A stretch of 7,951 nt of DNA from an uncultured Actinomyces sp. GTDB lineage: Bacteria; Actinomycetota; Actinomycetes; Actinomycetales; Actinomycetaceae. The position numbers and the translations under genes are program-made. The stretch is from the NCBI GenBank assembly GCA_938022345.1, contig CALIEP010000054.1, positions 1-7,951 of the forward strand. Direction: 5' to 3'. Positions 1 through 5,589 of this stretch are shown here, one piece after another. The notes beneath the pieces were generated by a model. It saw nothing but the letters and a program-made list of their open reading frames with translations. It was not told where the DNA came from and searched no databases. Each line of letters starts with the position of its first letter. Positions within the stretch are counted from its first letter, which is position 1.

Positions 1-29
1 TCGACTGTTGGTTCTTGCGTTTCAGCCAC
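1..29 (-). CDS. gyrB: DNA gyrase subunit B, N-terminal fragment (cut by window edge)
   Basis: Only nine complete codons and part of a tenth are present, reading MAETQEPTV from a GTG at 29. The start is supported by a strong Shine-Dalgarno run, GAGGGGAG (minus strand, 37-44), seven bases upstream. The fragment is too short to identify by itself. The name rests on position: in many actinobacteria dnaA, dnaN, recF, a DUF721 gene and gyrB follow one another on one strand, and this is the next gene after dciA in that direction. GyrB N-termini in the group are variable, polar and acidic before the conserved ATPase domain, which fits. If correct, the product is the ATPase subunit of the gyrase that introduces negative supercoils. 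A different small gene lying between dciA and gyrB cannot be excluded. Confidence 0.62.
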
Positions 30-36
30 CTAATGG

Positions 37-44
37 CTCCCCTC
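37..44 (-). promoter_or_regulatory. Ribosome binding site of putative gyrB
   Basis: Read on the minus strand this is GAGGGGAG, separated by CCATTAG (7 nt) from the GTG at 29. It is one of the strongest Shine-Dalgarno matches in the window and is the main reason for calling a gene start at the window edge. Confidence 0.6.
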
Positions 45-85
45 ATTCTTCACCCGCATGGGTGTGCACTGCCCGAAAATGGCGC

Positions 86-109
86 AGTAGCAATAAAACA
101 ACCGCTACT
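86..109 (-). repeat. Inverted repeat in putative gyrB leader
   Basis: AGTAGC (86-91) and GCTACT (104-109) are perfect six-base inverted arms around a 12-nt loop. The repeat lies directly downstream of a -10-like TAGAAT (minus strand, 115-110), so it would straddle or follow the transcription start. It could be an operator or a leader hairpin. No function is shown by the sequence. Confidence 0.35.
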
Positions 110-115
110 ATTCTA
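110..115 (-). promoter_or_regulatory. Candidate -10 element for gyrB
   Basis: Read on the minus strand this hexamer is TAGAAT, one mismatch from TATAAT, and lies about 80 nt upstream of the GTG at 29. I see no convincing -35 at 16-18 nt spacing, so the call rests on the -10 alone. An own promoter for gyrB would fit the 201-nt gap separating it from dciA. Confidence 0.28.
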
Positions 116-206
116 CCGAAAAGGCAGGGGAAAAGCCCTGATCGACACCTCTATGAGGAAGAATCACTCACAGGAATTATCCGCGAAATATAGCCGTTTT
201 TGAGGC

Positions 207-220
207 TGTGATCAGTCACA
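207..220 (-). repeat. Short hairpin just downstream of dciA
   Basis: TGTGA (207-211) and TCACA (216-220) form a perfect five-base stem with a TCAG loop, 10 nt beyond the dciA stop codon. On the minus strand it is not followed by a run of T, so it is not a textbook intrinsic terminator. It may be a weak terminator, an RNA end, or chance. Confidence 0.25.
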
Positions 221-230
221 CGTTCAGAAA

Positions 231-881
231 CTAGGCGTAGGTATCGCGAGGACCCCGCCCGGGCACTGATAAACGGCCCTTTTTCCACGAAGGAGAGGCC
301 GGTGGACGTAAGATCACCTGCTGCACAACACCCTCACCCACGGCCTCGGCAATCGTACGTTCCAGGCGCGGCAGAAGTAGCTGAAGTTGCTTAAACCACG
401 CGGTGGAATCGCATTGAACAATCAGGCGGTGATCATCAATTGTTTCAATAGAGCAGTGCTCAGCGACTTCATCGCCAACAATATCTCTCCATCGCGCCAT
501 CAGATCTCCCGCCCGCGTGTGTTCCTGCCACCCGCGCGAGGCGATTAAAGAATCAATTGTTAGGCCCAGCTTTTTCGGCTCGCGGTATTTTCGCCGCATC
601 GGAGCCATTCCAGGCATTTTGATCCAGCGACTTCCAGCCCGAGAAACGACCGTTGACAGCGCGCTAAATTCACCATCTGGATCAGCTTGAGGATCAAGGT
701 TGACCTCCGAAACTTCCTGCTCATCATCGAGCAAAATTTCCTCGGCAAATTCTTCACTTTGTCCACTCACGCTTCTGCGTCGTGACCGCAGAGGAATGCG
801 GTAGTGGCCCTGGGCCTGCGCTCTGGCTTGTACACGTCGTAGTGCAGCAGAAGCGTATTCGAAATCGGAAAATTCACTCAT
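231..881 (-). CDS. dciA: DUF721 / DciA family protein
   Basis: This 216-residue protein belongs to the DUF721 family, which includes DciA, the proposed loader or recruiter of replicative helicase DnaB in bacteria without DnaC or DnaI. The conserved domain is C-terminal, about residues 103-192: KKLGLTIDSLIASRGW, then WRDIVGDEVAEH, then a short beta segment (HRLIVQCDSTAWFKQL) and LLLPRL. The tail ends GRGPRDTY, a conserved ending in actinobacterial members. Residues 1-40 are basic and about 43-71 are strongly acidic, probably a disordered linker. The reading frame is open upstream to 956, but I chose the ATG at 881 because it overlaps the recF stop (ATGAGTGA, 8 nt shared), typical of translational coupling, and because the resulting N-terminus (MSEFSDFEYA) starts inside no other domain. 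It is probably co-transcribed with dnaN-recF. Helicase loading by actinobacterial members is inferred from the family. Confidence 0.88.
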   Translation of the reverse strand: MSEFSDFEYASAALRRVQARAQAQGHYRIPLRSRRRSVSGQSEEFAEEILLDDEQEVSEVNLDPQADPDGEFSALSTVVSRAGSRWIKMPGMAPMRRKYREPKKLGLTIDSLIASRGWQEHTRAGDLMARWRDIVGDEVAEHCSIETIDDHRLIVQCDSTAWFKQLQLLLPRLERTIAEAVGEGVVQQVILRPPASPSWKKGRLSVPGRGPRDTYA

Positions 882-2034
882 CACCGACCACCGTTCCAAG
901 CTCAGGATCCCAATGGACTGCATGAACCTGAGCATGTAATTCTTGCGGGACATCATCGGCGACCGCTGCCGTGATTAATACTTGTTCCGCTCCGGTAATC
1001 ATACGGGTTAATCCCGCTCTGCGCGACGAATCAAGCTCTGCGAATACATCATCGAGAATAAGAATCGGGGTATCCCCATCTCGAGAAAGAAGCTCGAAGG
1101 CGCCCAAACGTAGTGAAAGAGCAACCGACCATGTCTCGCCGTGGCTTGCATAACCTTTCACGGGCATTCCACCAAGGGTGAGCTTCAAATCGTCGCGGTG
1201 TGCGCCGAATAAATTCACTCCCCTTTCGGCTTCCTTCATGCGTGACGAGGCCAAAATTTCCTTGAGTTCACCCGCGATCGTGGCCACGTCCCCATCCACC
1301 GGGCAATTCCCCTGGGAAGCAAGGAATTCGATATCCAATTTTCGAGGCGATCCACCGATTTCCTCATAGGCATGGGCCGCGGGACCACGAAGTTCCTCAA
1401 CTAGTCCCACACGCGCAAGACTGAGCTGCGCAGAGAGCTGAGCGAAAGTGTCATCCCAAACTTCTACTGTTGAAAAGTCGGGAGTAAAACCTCGGCGCAA
1501 CTGCGATTGAGCACTCTTCATCAAGGCCGCACGCTGACGCGCAACTTTGTCAAAATCGCTTTTTACCTGCGCAATTAGCGGGTGCTGCTGAATGAGGAGA
1601 TCATCTAAGAACTGGCGACGGACCTGCGGGTCACCGCGAACAATTTGAAGATCTTCCGGCGAAAACACCACGCTTTTGAGCAGGCCAAGAACTTCGCGCG
1701 GTCGAACTTGGGTGCGATTGACCTTCGCCCTATTCGCTTTTCCGCGAACAATCTCAAGCTCAATAACCGTTTCGCGCTCACCTGCGGTCACCAGCCTGAC
1801 CCGAACAACTGCCCCACCGGGCTGAGCTTCATCAGCGGAAAGCGGTAAACGCACCAGGGCTTGTTCTGCACTCACGCGGTGGGAGGAGAATGCGGAAAGG
1901 TAGGAAACAGCCTCGACAAGATTGGTCTTTCCCTGGCCATTCGAGCCCAAAAGGACCGTCGTTCCCGGCGCAAACTCCACTACCGCATGACGGTATGAAC
2001 GAAAGTCATCCAGCGCAACGTGCGAAACTCGCAC
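874..2034 (-). CDS. recF: DNA replication and repair protein RecF
   Basis: This 386-residue SMC-like ATPase matches RecF in length and motif order. Walker A is GSNGQGKT (residues 30-37), the ABC-type signature region is YASHGETWSVALSLRL (295-310), Walker B is ILILDDVFAELD (324-335), and a GAHRDDL motif lies at 277-283. RecF acts with RecO and RecR at ssDNA-dsDNA junctions to help load RecA at gaps and stalled forks. The start is a GTG at 2034: it gives the expected N-terminus (RVSHVALDDFRSY) and has GGAG five bases upstream at 2040-2043, lying 12 nt or less from the dnaN stop. The gene is therefore tightly linked to dnaN on one side and overlaps dciA on the other. No gnd gene lies between dnaN and recF, unlike the arrangement in some other actinobacteria. 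Confidence 0.96.
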   Translation of the reverse strand: MRVSHVALDDFRSYRHAVVEFAPGTTVLLGSNGQGKTNLVEAVSYLSAFSSHRVSAEQALVRLPLSADEAQPGGAVVRVRLVTAGERETVIELEIVRGKANRAKVNRTQVRPREVLGLLKSVVFSPEDLQIVRGDPQVRRQFLDDLLIQQHPLIAQVKSDFDKVARQRAALMKSAQSQLRRGFTPDFSTVEVWDDTFAQLSAQLSLARVGLVEELRGPAAHAYEEIGGSPRKLDIEFLASQGNCPVDGDVATIAGELKEILASSRMKEAERGVNLFGAHRDDLKLTLGGMPVKGYASHGETWSVALSLRLGAFELLSRDGDTPILILDDVFAELDSSRRAGLTRMITGAEQVLITAAVADDVPQELHAQVHAVHWDPELGTVVGDE

Positions 2035-2046
2035 ACAAACTCCAGA

Positions 2047-3180
2047 TCAGATTCCGTAGCGGATCGGCATCAGCAGGTAGCGGAAGTCGGTCGACTCTCC
2101 GCCATCGGCCTTTTCCTGGCCCGTAATGACAGCAGGCTTCGTCGGGTGAGTGAAACCGAAGCGAACATACTCGGTATCCATGACCGACAAACCTTCACTG
2201 AGGTACTGCGGGTTAAAAGCAGTCGCGATGTCATCGCCCATGAGTTGAGCCTGAACAACTTCAGAAGCCTGAGCGTTATCACCCTGGCCGGCTTCAAGAA
2301 CAAGCTGACCATCGGAGAAGGACAAACGAACACTGGTCTTGCGCTCGGCAACCAAGGAGACACGCTTGACTGCCTCGAGCAAAGTGTGACGCTCGACGAT
2401 TGCCTGGATGGTGGTCGTTTCCGGGAAGAGACGGCGAACCGGCGGGTAGTCACCATCCATCAGGGTAGATGTCGTGCGGCGTCCACCAGCTTGGAAACCG
2501 ATCAGCGAGGAAGCGCCCGGCTGAGATTCCTGCGACAGACCGATCTCAACCTTTGCACCCGAAGTCATGGACTTCGCGACGTCCTGAAGAATGCGTGCCT
2601 TGACCAGTGCGGCTTCGGACATATCGGAAACCGAATCCCACTTGAGCTCACGCATGGCCAGACGGTAGCGGTCAGTTGCCAAAAGCGTGATGTTATCGCC
2701 GTCGATTTCGACGCGGACGGCTGTAAGAAGCGGAAGGGTTTCATCGCGAGAAGCTGCGATCGATACCTGAGCAACGGCCTGCTGGAAAACCTGCGAATCT
2801 ACAGAACCAGCAACCTGAGGCTGCGCGGGAAGAAGCGGGTACTCATCGATAGGCATGACTGCCAAGGTGAAGTGCGAGGAACCGCAGGAAAGAGAAACTT
2901 TTTGTCCATCAACTTCGATGGTGACCGGCTTGTTGGGTAGGGACTTTGAAATATCTGCAAGAAGTCGACCGGAAACCAGAACTTCGCCTTCTTCATCAAC
3001 CGAGGCGGGAATACGCGAGTTTCCAGAAACTTCGTAGTCGAAGGAGGACAGAGTCAGTTCCTGACCCTGAGCCGAGATTCGCATACCAGCAAGGATGGGG
3101 CTTGCGGGACGGGTGGGAAGTACACGCGCTGTCCATGAAACAGCTTCTGCAAGCACGTCGCGGGCGACGGTGAACTTCAT
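2047..3180 (-). CDS. dnaN: DNA polymerase III subunit beta (sliding clamp)
   Basis: This 377-residue protein is a full-length sliding clamp. It begins MKFTVARDVLAEAVSW, contains the family segments LPTRPASPILAGM (about 21-33) and YPLLP, TDRYRLAMRE in the second domain, and ends YLLMPIRYGI, matching the conserved C-terminal tail that borders the protein-binding pocket. It forms a ring-shaped dimer around DNA and tethers DNA polymerase III and repair factors such as ligase and MutS-type partners. The ATG at 3180 has AAGGAG (3186-3191) five bases upstream. The gene lies 395 bp from dnaA, enough for its own promoter; TATATC (minus strand, 3210-3205) could be a -10, but I see no good -35. Confidence 0.97.
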   Translation of the reverse strand: MKFTVARDVLAEAVSWTARVLPTRPASPILAGMRISAQGQELTLSSFDYEVSGNSRIPASVDEEGEVLVSGRLLADISKSLPNKPVTIEVDGQKVSLSCGSSHFTLAVMPIDEYPLLPAQPQVAGSVDSQVFQQAVAQVSIAASRDETLPLLTAVRVEIDGDNITLLATDRYRLAMRELKWDSVSDMSEAALVKARILQDVAKSMTSGAKVEIGLSQESQPGASSLIGFQAGGRRTTSTLMDGDYPPVRRLFPETTTIQAIVERHTLLEAVKRVSLVAERKTSVRLSFSDGQLVLEAGQGDNAQASEVVQAQLMGDDIATAFNPQYLSEGLSVMDTEYVRFGFTHPTKPAVITGQEKADGGESTDFRYLLMPIRYGI

Positions 3181-3318
3181 GGATTCTCCTTGGAACTGAA
3201 TGTAGATATACCGTGGTCAGTTTACCTGGCTGTAGGCCTCAAGGAAACTGAGAATTACACCTTCACGAGTCTGAGCTCGAGGCCTCACTGATGTTGGCGA
3301 TTTTTTGTTGTTTGTCTT

Positions 3319-3330
3319 GAACTAAAGTTC
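3319..3330. repeat. Small palindrome GAACT-AA-AGTTC
   Basis: Perfect five-base inverted arms (3319-3323 and 3326-3330) around AA, located between the T-rich stretch and the CAT repeat in the dnaA-dnaN spacer. It could be part of an operator or the origin architecture. It is short enough to be chance. Confidence 0.3.
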
Positions 3331-3525
3331 GTCATCATCATCGGCTATGTGGATTGTGTGGAAAACCCATTTTTACCGTGAAATGACAGCACTTCTTTCG
3401 TGGATGAATATGTGAATCTGTGTGTGAACGAACTACACGTTTTTGTGGACGAAAATTGTTCTGGTGTTTTCTCTCCACAAATTGCTCTGCGTCATGCACA
3501 AGCGATCGGTGATGTTTCACCACAG

Positions 3526-3546
3526 TTTCCACAGCTTCTGTGGAAA
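3526..3546. repeat. Perfect inverted repeat made of two DnaA-box-like halves, downstream of dnaA
   Basis: TTTCCACAG (3526-3534) and CTGTGGAAA (3538-3546) are perfect nine-base inverted arms with a CTT loop, about 30 nt past the dnaA stop codon. Each arm carries the TCCACA core of a DnaA box. The element could be a pair of convergent weak boxes in DNA, or a stem-loop at the 3' end of dnaA mRNA. On the minus strand it is not followed by a T run, so intrinsic termination would be non-canonical. Confidence 0.5.
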
Positions 3547-3575
3547 GGAAGTTTGCACCCCGAAACGTCCAGTTT

Positions 3576-5054
3576 TTAGCTGAGCGTCGCCGACTGACGT
3601 GCGGCCTGCTTAATGCGGTTGGTCAATTCAGTGACGTAGTTGAAGGTTTCCCTTTTCTCCGCCATCAACCCGACAATCTTCTTATTCGCGTGCATCACGG
3701 TTGTGTGGTCGCGTCCGCCAAATGCAGCACCAATCTTCGGAAGCGAAAGATCGGTGAGTTCGCGACACAGGTACATCGCGATCTGACGTGCCTCAACGAC
3801 GACATGCGAACGATCCGAGGACGACAATTGGTCAATCGTCACGCCGAAATAGGTCGCGGTCTGACTCATAATCAACGTTGGCGTGACCTCGGTATCCTGC
3901 GGGTCAGAAGCGAAATCCTTCAAAAGCATCTCTGCCATCGAAACGGTGACCGGTTCTTTTGATAGGGATTCGAAGGCGGCAACTCGCACCAGGGCGCCTT
4001 CAAGTTCGCGGATATTCGAGGAAATTCGCTGGGCAATGTATTCCAGAACCTGAGGATCAACTTCGATATTTTCCGCACTGGCCTTCTTTTGCAAGATTGC
4101 GATACGGGTTTCTAAGTCGGGAGGAAGGACATCGACCAAAAGGCCCGCCGCGAAACGCGAACGGATTCGATCTTCCAGATCAAGCTCACGGGGCGGTACG
4201 TCTGAGGTCAGAACGATCTGCTTTCCCGCGTTGTACAGAGAGTTAAAGGTGTGGAAAAACTCTTCGACCGTACGTTCTTTGCCCTGAATGAATTGGATAT
4301 CGTCAATGAGCAGAACGTCGACCTCGCGATAACGCCTTTGGAATTCCTCAATGCTTTCTTCACGCACCGAGTTAATGAAGTCGTTGGTAAATTCCTCTGA
4401 GTTCACGTAGCGCACGCGCATCTGCGGGAAAAGTGACAGCGTGTAGTGGCCGATTGCGTGGATTAAGTGTGTCTTTCCCAGCCCGGAACCACCGTGAATG
4501 AACAGAGGGTTGTAGGCACGTCCCGGGCTTTCTGATACCGCAAAAGCTGCAGCGTGAGCGAAGCGGTTGGAAGGACCAATGACAAAGGTGTCAAAAGTGT
4601 GCTTGGGATTGAGATGCGTGCTGGCGGTATCGATTGCCAGTTGTGGGCTTCCCGTGCCGGAGGCGGGTTGGCTGAACTGTGCAGAAGCCTGAGAAGAAGA
4701 GGATGAATGGGCGGACTCGGCCTGCGGGGTAGGCGCAGCGTTATCCGCAATTTCCGAGGCCGTGGAGGAGGTTTTCTCTACCGCTTCTTCTTGTGTATCC
4801 AAAGTGGGATCGATGGTCACTGCCAGTCGAACACTTCGACCAAGAATTGCAGCAAGTGCCTGCGTGAGGTCATTTGCACCGTTATTTTCAATCCACTTCT
4901 TTGCGAAATCATTGGGAACTGCGATGAGGATCGTGCCGTCAATATCGCCCAGCGGCTTTGCTGAACGCAGGAAAGATATGGCTGCGGGTCCCAACAGATC
5001 TGAGTTTTGCGACAGTGCCTCAGACCAAGCCTGAGTAAGGGCGTCGATCGACAC
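3576..5054 (-). CDS. dnaA: Chromosomal replication initiator protein DnaA
   Basis: This 492-residue protein is a complete DnaA. Domain I is about residues 1-85, followed by a Ser/Ala/Gln-rich linker, domain II (about 86-148). The AAA+ domain III starts near HTFDTFVIGPSNRFA (152-166). It has Walker A GGSGLGKT (188-195), Walker B LLIDD (248-252), sensor I VLTSD (281-285), a box VII arginine-finger region EDRIRSRFAAG (294-304) and sensor II NIRELEGAL (347-355). The DNA-binding domain IV carries the DnaA signature GGRDHTTVMHA (446-456). ATP-bound DnaA multimers bind DnaA boxes and open the origin. The frame stays open upstream to 5114, but I chose the GTG at 5054 because GGAGG (5060-5064) lies five bases upstream and the extra 20 residues do not look like DnaA. 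The DnaA boxes in the leader suggest autoregulation, which is known in other bacteria and inferred here. Confidence 0.98.
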   Translation of the reverse strand: MSIDALTQAWSEALSQNSDLLGPAAISFLRSAKPLGDIDGTILIAVPNDFAKKWIENNGANDLTQALAAILGRSVRLAVTIDPTLDTQEEAVEKTSSTASEIADNAAPTPQAESAHSSSSSQASAQFSQPASGTGSPQLAIDTASTHLNPKHTFDTFVIGPSNRFAHAAAFAVSESPGRAYNPLFIHGGSGLGKTHLIHAIGHYTLSLFPQMRVRYVNSEEFTNDFINSVREESIEEFQRRYREVDVLLIDDIQFIQGKERTVEEFFHTFNSLYNAGKQIVLTSDVPPRELDLEDRIRSRFAAGLLVDVLPPDLETRIAILQKKASAENIEVDPQVLEYIAQRISSNIRELEGALVRVAAFESLSKEPVTVSMAEMLLKDFASDPQDTEVTPTLIMSQTATYFGVTIDQLSSSDRSHVVVEARQIAMYLCRELTDLSLPKIGAAFGGRDHTTVMHANKKIVGLMAEKRETFNYVTELTNRIKQAARQSATLS

Positions 5055-5059
5055 GGGAA

Positions 5060-5064
5060 CCTCC
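5060..5064 (-). promoter_or_regulatory. Ribosome binding site that sets the dnaA start
   Basis: Read on the minus strand this is GGAGG followed by TTCCC and the GTG at 5054. It decides between this GTG and the upstream in-frame ATG at 5114, which has no comparable site. Confidence 0.8.
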
Positions 5065-5097
5065 GAAAACTGACGTGAGATAGGACACGAGAAATGA

Positions 5098-5126
5098 TAT
5101 CGGTTGCGAATCATTATCCACCGATA
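5098..5126. repeat. Inverted repeat TATCGGT-N15-ACCGATA in dnaA leader
   Basis: Perfect seven-base arms (5098-5104 and 5120-5126) with a 15-nt spacer, giving about 22 bp centre to centre, near two helical turns. The DnaA box at 5114-5122 overlaps the right half. It lies 44-72 bp upstream of the dnaA GTG, so an operator for a dimeric regulator, or DnaA-linked control, is possible. Confidence 0.4.
5114..5122 (+). promoter_or_regulatory. DnaA box, one mismatch (TTATCCACC)
   Basis: It matches TTATCCACA at eight of nine bases and is the box closest to the dnaA start (about 60 bp). Its position suits autoregulation of dnaA transcription. Confidence 0.55.
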
Positions 5127-5254
5127 ACTTTACAAGCATGTCATGTTTTCCACAGTTGGGGATAGACCTGTGGATATTTAATCCCCAAATGACATTTGTG
5201 TAGTTACAACACCTCACCCTTGTGGAAAAAAGAAAAACCCCCTGTCCACAGCTC

Positions 5255-5263
5255 TGTGGATAA
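5255..5263 (-). promoter_or_regulatory. DnaA box, perfect TTATCCACA
   Basis: Exact match to the consensus nonamer on the minus strand. It is a direct repeat of the box at 5271-5279, offset by 16 bp. Confidence 0.85.
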
Positions 5264-5270
5264 CTTCGCA

Positions 5271-5279
5271 TGTGGATAA
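5271..5279 (-). promoter_or_regulatory. DnaA box, perfect TTATCCACA
   Basis: Exact match on the minus strand. With the plus-strand box at 5292-5300 it forms a nine-base inverted repeat with a 12-nt spacer. Confidence 0.85.
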
Positions 5280-5291
5280 CTAACCCCCAAT

Positions 5292-5300
5292 TTATCCACA
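5292..5300 (+). promoter_or_regulatory. DnaA box, perfect TTATCCACA
   Basis: Exact match on the plus strand, in inverted orientation to the box at 5271-5279. It lies about 45 bp upstream of the rpmH -35 element. Confidence 0.85.
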
Positions 5301-5345
5301 CCTACTTCCACAGGTGTGGATTCAGTGTGGTACGGCGCTCTTTCG

Positions 5346-5374
5346 TTGACGGAACGGTCAAAAACCCGTAGGCT
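5346..5374 (+). promoter_or_regulatory. Promoter of the rpmH operon
   Basis: A -35 TTGACG (5346-5351) and a -10 TAGGCT (5369-5374) are separated by exactly 17 nt. The -10 fits the TANNNT pattern common for actinobacterial housekeeping sigma factors. Transcription would start near 5381, giving a leader of about 57 nt before the rpmH GTG. The -35 is part of an inverted repeat, TTGAC-N6-GTCAA (5346-5361). Confidence 0.65.
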
Positions 5375-5386
5375 GTCAGTTCGTAT

Positions 5387-5409
5387 GTGTGCCTAATTGC
5401 GGCGCACAC
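5387..5409 (+). repeat. Stem-loop in rpmH 5' leader
   Basis: GTGTGC (5387-5392) and GCACAC (5404-5409) can pair around an 11-nt loop in the rpmH leader RNA, ending 17 nt before the GAGGAG ribosome binding site. It may affect mRNA stability or translation. I do not recognise a known ribosomal-protein leader. Confidence 0.35.
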
Positions 5410-5437
5410 TGTCCATGACCAATTCGAGGAGATATCA

Positions 5438-5578
5438 GTGACCACCAAGCGGACTTATCAGCCGAACAACCGTCGTCGTTCGAAGACGCACGGCTTCCGC
5501 CTGCGTATGAGCACCCGCGCTGGCCGCGCAATCCTGGCTGCACGCCGTCGCAAGGGCCGCGCCCGCCTCTCCGCCTGA
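5438..5578 (+). CDS. rpmH: 50S ribosomal protein bL34
   Basis: This 46-residue, strongly basic protein matches bL34 along its whole length: TKRTYQPNNRRRSKTHGF, then RLRMSTRAGRAILAARR, then RRKGRARLSA. It is a small protein of the large ribosomal subunit that binds 23S rRNA. The start is the GTG at 5438, with GAGGAG (5426-5431) six bases upstream. An upstream in-frame ATG (5384-5386 region) would add 17 residues absent from the family. It is the first gene of the plus-strand operon, and rnpA follows after 11 nt, the conserved rpmH-rnpA pairing. Confidence 0.97.
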   Translation: MTTKRTYQPNNRRRSKTHGFRLRMSTRAGRAILAARRRKGRARLSA

Positions 5579-5589
5579 GCTTTCGCGAG

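Larger units (their letters stand above)
3181..3575. other. dnaA-dnaN intergenic spacer, possible second origin module
   Basis: No gene is evident in these 395 bp. The spacer contains several degenerate DnaA-box-like nonamers. TGTGGAAAA at 3357-3365 is the best, with one mismatch from TGTGGATAA. Others are TGTGGATTG (3348-3356), TGTGGACGA (3444-3452), CTCTCCACA (3471-3479), GTTTCCACA (3525-3533) and TGTGGAAAG (3539-3547). A T-rich stretch lies at about 3301-3317 beside a CAT repeat at 3332-3340. This is the interval where oriC maps in Streptomyces and Mycobacterium, but no nonamer here matches TTATCCACA or TTGTCCACA exactly, so the spacer may be an accessory or unwinding module rather than the main binding cluster. 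Confidence 0.55.
5055..5437. other. oriC: Candidate oriC: DnaA-box cluster between dnaA and rpmH
   Basis: This 383-bp spacer separates the divergent dnaA and rpmH operons and contains no gene. Three perfect TTATCCACA boxes lie within 46 bp: 5255-5263 (minus), 5271-5279 (minus) and 5292-5300 (plus). One-mismatch boxes are TTATCCACC (5114-5122, plus), TTTTCCACA (5146-5154, plus), ATATCCACA (5169-5177, minus), TTTTCCACA (5221-5229, minus) and CTGTCCACA (5242-5250, plus, versus TTGTCCACA). Weaker ones lie at 5304-5312 and 5315-5323. AT-rich DNA at about 5174-5215 and an A-rich tract at 5226-5237 are possible unwinding sites. The cluster is the best DnaA-binding region in the window and so a strong origin candidate, but it could also serve mainly to regulate dnaA, with unwinding in the dnaA-dnaN spacer. 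Confidence 0.8.

Noticed and set aside
8..203. Short plus-strand frames at the left edge
   Set aside because: They lie in the leader of the minus-strand gyrB and overlap each other. They have no ribosome binding site or recognisable sequence.
882..956. Longer dciA product starting inside recF
   Set aside because: It would overlap recF by more than 80 nt. The ATG at 881 gives the usual short ATGA-type coupled overlap.
2020..2940. 306-codon open frame on the plus strand opposite dnaN
   Set aside because: It is antisense to a clearly conserved dnaN and part of recF, shows no recognisable domain, and has no promoter or ribosome binding site that I can see.
4250..4258. TGTGGAAAA, a DnaA-box-like nonamer inside dnaA
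   Set aside because: It is a single degenerate match inside the AAA+ coding region (codons for FHTF) with no neighbouring boxes, so chance is the better explanation.
5055..5114. Longer dnaA product starting at the ATG at 5114
   Set aside because: The extra 20 residues do not resemble DnaA domain I, and the ATG has no ribosome binding site. The GTG at 5054 has GGAGG at ideal distance.
5292..5312. CTA-CTT triplets following the perfect box, as possible DnaA-trios
   Set aside because: Only two triplets fit, they run into another box-like sequence, and no AT-rich DNA follows them.
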